The position numbers and the translations under genes are program-made. Below, one piece after another: positions 60,659-64,000 of a DNA stretch of 64,000 nt. The notes under the pieces are model-generated. The model worked only from the letters and a program-made list of their open reading frames with translations, ran no database searches and was not told where the DNA came from. The stretch is from Novosphingobium mangrovisedimenti (lineage in GTDB: Bacteria; Pseudomonadota; Alphaproteobacteria; Sphingomonadales; Sphingomonadaceae), in the NCBI RefSeq assembly GCF_025153475.1, contig NZ_JANZXA010000012.1, positions 62,001 to 126,000 on the forward strand, given 5' to 3'. Each line of letters starts with the position of its first letter. Positions within the stretch are counted from its first letter, which is position 1.

Positions 60659-63505
60659 ATGGCATTCAAGCCAATCACATTCTGTACAACATCCGTTCTC
60701 GCACTCACCCTGGCGGGCGCTGCCCATGCGCAGGACGCAGCAAACAGCGGCGTTTCCGACACCGACGCGCAGGAGATCATCGTCACCGGCGTCAAGGCGT
60801 CGATCATCGGCGCCTTGAACGTGCGCAAGGAATCGACCCAGATCGTCGACTCGATCGTGGCCGAGGACGTAGGCAAATTGCCCGACAACAACGTCGTCGA
60901 AGCGCTCCAGCGCGTCACCGGCGTGCAAGTCACCGACCGCGCCGGCGGCGAAGCGGCCACCATCACCATCCGCGGCCTCGCCGATCCGCTGACCACGCTC
61001 AACGGCCGCAACGTCTTCACCGCCGCGAACCAGTCGTTCTCGCTGCAGGACATCTCCGCCAACCTCGTCAAGCAGATCGACATCTACAAGACGCGCGCGG
61101 CGGACCAGATCGAGACCGGCCTTGCCGGCCAGATCGACGTCAAGACCCGCCGCCCGTTCGATTTCGACGGCTTTGCCATCTCGGGTCTCGCGCGCGGCAT
61201 CTACAACGAACAGGCGGACAGCTATAACCCCAATGTCGCCCTGCTTGTCAGCGACCGCTGGGAAACCGGCATCGGCGACATCGGCCTCCTCGCCAACGTC
61301 AGCTGGAGCAAGACCAAGTACCGCAACATGTCGACCACGGCGGGTGCCATGGTGCCGTTCCTGACCGACGGCAATTTGCTGCAGGTTCTACCGACGCAAA
61401 ACTGCCCGACCCTCCCGGCAGATTTTGTTCCCTATGAACGCTTGCAGCCGACAGATTGCCGCGTCGCTTCGCCGTCCAATCCCAAAGGGACGATCTGGCA
61501 GCCCGGAACCGACTATGGCCTTGCGACCGGTGCAGGGTCGACGCTGGCAGTAGGCGACCAGACAGTCCCTTATTACCTTTCCCGCGACGCGGTCTTCTCA
61601 TCCGACCTCTACGGCGAACGCGAACGTCCTTCAGCCAACATCGCGCTGCAGTGGGCGCCGAACTCCAGCTCGGTCTATACCGCCGAAGTGTTCTACGCGG
61701 GTTTCCGCGGGCACACCTTCAACTCGCTGCAGTTCAGCTTCGTCGACTGGTGGGGCAATCCGGGGCCGATCGAACTCTATGACGGCACCAATATCGTCAA
61801 GTCGCGCACGGTGGACGACGTCTACGGCTTCAACAGCGGCGACTATGGGACCAACCGCACCGACAGCTACGTCTATGCGCTGAACGGGCAGTGGGAACTG
61901 GGCGAACGCGGCAAGATCATCGGCGACGTCGCCTATCAGACGAGCACCAACAAGACCTCCTTCCTGGCGATGCGCACCGACCGCGTGGCCAGCCAGATCA
62001 CCGCCGATTTCAACGCCGGCGGCGGTATTCCTTCCTACCACTTTGCCGACGACTCCCTGCTCACCGACCCGAGCGTGTGGAACGTCGCGCAATTCTACGA
62101 CAACGCCAACAAGAACAAGGGCAGCGCCATCACGGCCTCTCTCGACGGCTACTACACCTGGGACGAAGGCTTCATCCGCCGCGTCAAGGCGGGCCTGCGC
62201 TATGACGACCGCAAGGCGTCGAGCTACGTGCGTGCGCAGGACGGCTATCTCGGCGCCTCACTCTCCACCCTGCCTTCGGAAGCCCTGTTCACCAATTCGG
62301 ACTTCATGAAGGGCATCGCCGACGTGCCGCACAGCTGGGTCCTCCCGAGCGGCAGCTGGCTTTATGACAACGCCGACTATGTGCGCGAGCTCTATGGCCT
62401 GTCCACCTCGGACGCCCTGTCGCTGACCAAGACGTTCGACATTGATGAAGTCACGATGTCCGCTTATGTTATGGCCGATGCCGAAGTCTCGATCTTCGGC
62501 CGCCCGCTGCAGCTCGAAGGCGGTGTGCGCTACGTGGCAGTGACCACGGACTCGAACTTCTTCGACCGCTACAACGGCGGCGCCCAGACGCGTTCGGGCA
62601 GCCAGTCGCAGAAGTTCCTGCCCAGCTTCACCGCGAAGTACGAGATCACGCCCACCCTGCGCCTGCGCTTCAACTATGGCGAGACTCTGCGCCGCCCGAA
62701 CTTTAGCGACATCAACCCGAACTATTCGCTGACGGGCGATCTCACCAATGTCGGCTATGGCAGCGGTTCGGCGGGCACGGCCGACCTGAAGCCGACGCAC
62801 TCGAAGAACTACGACCTTGCGCTGGAATGGTATTTCGAACGCAACAGCGCGATCTACGTGACCGGCTTCCGGCGCGAGATCCAGGGGCTAGTGGTGCCGC
62901 TGACGGTGATGGAATACATCCCCAACAACGGGATCGTCGCCGGGGCTACGGACTACTTCGCCATCACTCGCCCGGTGAACGCCTCGAACGGCGTGCTCAA
63001 GGGCGTGGAAGTCGGGTTGACCTACTTCCCGAACTACCTGCCCAGCATCCTGAACGGCCTCGGCTTCCAGGGCAGCCTGACCGTGCTGGACTCGAAGCAG
63101 AACATTCCGATGACGGACTCGGCCGGCAACATCACCGGCGAGACGACCTCGCAGTTCTTCAACGTCTCGAAGTTCTCGTACAACGCAACTCTGGCCTATG
63201 ACCGGGGCCCGTTCAACGCCCGCGTTTCCTACGTCTGGCGTAAGGGCTTCCTGCACAACAACGAAGCGCGCCTGTTCGCCAACCCGATCGGCGTCTGGTT
63301 CAAGCCGGAGGAAAGCCTCGACGTCCAGCTCACCTGGAATGTGACCGACCGCATCGGCCTGACCTTCGACGCGACCAACCTGACCAAGTCGAAGCAGCAG
63401 AACTACTACAAGTTCGGCGACGTGGGCAACGCACAGCAGTTCAACCTCGGCACGCTGCAGCTGGCTCGCACCTTTGCCGTCGGCGCACGCTTCACCTTCG
63501 ATTGA
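60659..63505 (+). CDS. TonB-dependent receptor 3 of the arabinose locus
   Basis: A 948-residue outer-membrane transporter expected to import arabino-oligosaccharides. The signal peptide ends at AHAQDA. The TonB-box region is QEIIVTGVKASI; the plug reads ESTQIVDSIVAEDVGKLPDNNVVEALQRVTGVQVTDRAGGEAATITIRGLADPLTTLNGR, the pattern of carbohydrate-type receptors in Caulobacter and sphingomonads. The barrel ends in LARTFAVGARFTFD. GGGAGGG before the ATG sets the start. The GTCCGAC palindrome upstream ties it to the GntR regulator. Two hairpins follow. Confidence 0.94.
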   Translation: MAFKPITFCTTSVLALTLAGAAHAQDAANSGVSDTDAQEIIVTGVKASIIGALNVRKESTQIVDSIVAEDVGKLPDNNVVEALQRVTGVQVTDRAGGEAATITIRGLADPLTTLNGRNVFTAANQSFSLQDISANLVKQIDIYKTRAADQIETGLAGQIDVKTRRPFDFDGFAISGLARGIYNEQADSYNPNVALLVSDRWETGIGDIGLLANVSWSKTKYRNMSTTAGAMVPFLTDGNLLQVLPTQNCPTLPADFVPYERLQPTDCRVASPSNPKGTIWQPGTDYGLATGAGSTLAVGDQTVPYYLSRDAVFSSDLYGERERPSANIALQWAPNSSSVYTAEVFYAGFRGHTFNSLQFSFVDWWGNPGPIELYDGTNIVKSRTVDDVYGFNSGDYGTNRTDSYVYALNGQWELGERGKIIGDVAYQTSTNKTSFLAMRTDRVASQITADFNAGGGIPSYHFADDSLLTDPSVWNVAQFYDNANKNKGSAITASLDGYYTWDEGFIRRVKAGLRYDDRKASSYVRAQDGYLGASLSTLPSEALFTNSDFMKGIADVPHSWVLPSGSWLYDNADYVRELYGLSTSDALSLTKTFDIDEVTMSAYVMADAEVSIFGRPLQLEGGVRYVAVTTDSNFFDRYNGGAQTRSGSQSQKFLPSFTAKYEITPTLRLRFNYGETLRRPNFSDINPNYSLTGDLTNVGYGSGSAGTADLKPTHSKNYDLALEWYFERNSAIYVTGFRREIQGLVVPLTVMEYIPNNGIVAGATDYFAITRPVNASNGVLKGVEVGLTYFPNYLPSILNGLGFQGSLTVLDSKQNIPMTDSAGNITGETTSQFFNVSKFSYNATLAYDRGPFNARVSYVWRKGFLHNNEARLFANPIGVWFKPEESLDVQLTWNVTDRIGLTFDATNLTKSKQQNYYKFGDVGNAQQFNLGTLQLARTFAVGARFTFD

Positions 63506-63513
63506 CGACATGA

Positions 63514-63611
63514 CCGGCCGGAACGCCACTGCCATTCGCGCGTTCCGGCCGGCACAAAGCGGCTGCTTCCCGGGCTCCTCTCCCAACACAATCCGGGAAG
63601 CGGCCGCTTTT
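63514..63611 (+). terminator. Two hairpins after TonB receptor 3, second an intrinsic terminator
   Basis: The first is a perfect 13-bp stem (CCGGCCGGAACGC/GCGTTCCGGCCGG) without a T tract. The second (GCGGCTGCTTCCCGG/CCGGGAAGCGGCCGC, one bulge) ends in TTTT at 63608-63611 and is the likely terminator. Confidence 0.8.
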
Positions 63612-63649
63612 CCATTTCTTCCGCAAGGATAATCCGGAGGAGGGCATCA

Positions 63650-64000
63650 ATGCTCGTGACATTCCGCCCGATGCTCGCCGCTGCGGCGGTTCTCGCGACG
63701 GTCGCCAGCCCTTCCGTTTCCGCTCCTGCGACGCCAGTCCATGCCCCGACCACGCGCCCGATGCTGGACCATGCCGCGATTGCCCGCGCGCATTTCGGCA
63801 ACGACGCCCCCTGGTACGAGCATCGCATCCCTTTCTTCGAAAGCGCCGATCCCAGGATCGATGCCGTCTATTACTACCGCTGGTCGATCTTCCGCGCACA
63901 TCAGCGCGATCTGGGGGTGCGCGGCTACATCACCACCGAATTTGCCGACGACGTATCCTGGCAGCGCGAGCCCTATGCCAGCCTCAACGATGCCAGCGGA
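63650..64000 (+). CDS. Start of an exported glycosidase-like protein (cut by window)
   Basis: The first 117 residues of a gene that runs off the right edge. GGAGG precedes the ATG at 63650, and a signal peptide ends near SVSAPA. The mature part, with WYEHRIPFFESADPRIDAVYYYRWSIFRAHQRDLGVRGYITTEFADDVSWQREPYASLND, resembles (alpha/alpha)6-barrel glycoside hydrolases of the MGH1/trehalase-like kind, judged from memory. The position right after the receptor suggests a further role in plant-polysaccharide breakdown. The family is only moderately sure because the catalytic part is not in view. Confidence 0.65.
   Translation, partial: MLVTFRPMLAAAAVLATVASPSVSAPATPVHAPTTRPMLDHAAIARAHFGNDAPWYEHRIPFFESADPRIDAVYYYRWSIFRAHQRDLGVRGYITTEFADDVSWQREPYASLNDASG

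Noticed and set aside
63514..63552. First hairpin after receptor 3 as a CRISPR-like or repeat unit
   Set aside because: Single copy, perfect stem, followed by a second hairpin with T tract; it fits transcript-end structure.

Overview
The window looks like chromosomal DNA of a sphingomonad alphaproteobacterium, probably Novosphingobium or a close relative. The pointers are high GC, three large TonB-dependent receptors, a glnB-glnA operon, the short type of ArgC, a CHCC zinc-finger protein and many secreted or Tat-exported enzymes. This placement is inferred from gene content, not from a marker gene. I saw no rRNA, tRNA or CRISPR array.

Layout. (1) 1-20.7 kb is mostly housekeeping: map (runs off the left edge), a DUF3298 lipoprotein, an M17 aminopeptidase with a lone SH3-domain protein and argC in one coupled run, glnB-glnA behind a candidate sigma-54 promoter, secreted proteins, a GH24 lysozyme, dcd, an EF-hand protein, wecB-wecC, a Rieske oxygenase, a CHCC zinc-finger protein, tldD, a TetR regulator and a TonB receptor, then a CHRD protein. 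(2) 20.8-46.2 kb is accessory. It is bracketed by two diverged direct repeats, each carrying a reading-frame end ET(T/I)EWE-stop that resembles the 3' end of guaA, a common integration site. Inside are yaaA, an AmpR-type regulator with a class A beta-lactamase, an ECF sigma/FecR/TonB-receptor system followed by three exported phosphoesterases, DUF2207-lemA, a GNAT enzyme, and a surface module: a 1.5-kaa autotransporter, a heptad-repeat lipoprotein, a hybrid kinase/response-regulator pair and a small secreted protein. Four copies of a 9-bp-period direct repeat (TGTATC-N3-TGTATC) lie only around this module. An internally deleted IS5-family transposase lies next to the right-hand repeat. (3) 46.5-64 kb is an arabinan/L-arabinose utilisation locus: lactonase, IlvD/Edd dehydratase and mutarotase on the minus strand; sugar transporter; GntR regulator; ketoglutarate-semialdehyde dehydrogenase, AraD1-family enzyme, L-arabinose dehydrogenase, GH51 and GH43 enzymes, a second GH43, a TonB receptor and the start of another glycosidase on the plus strand.

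How it works together. In region 3 the outer-membrane receptor would import arabino-oligosaccharides, exported GH51/GH43 enzymes would release L-arabinose, an FHS-type symporter would take it in, and the non-phosphorylative pathway would convert it to 2-oxoglutarate. A shared palindrome around GTCCGAC before the transporter, the regulator/dehydrogenase pair and the receptor probably is the operator of the local GntR protein. In region 2 the sigma/FecR/receptor genes and the exported endonuclease-fold, metallophosphatase and glycerophosphodiesterase proteins suggest a surface-signalled system for a phosphodiester substrate.
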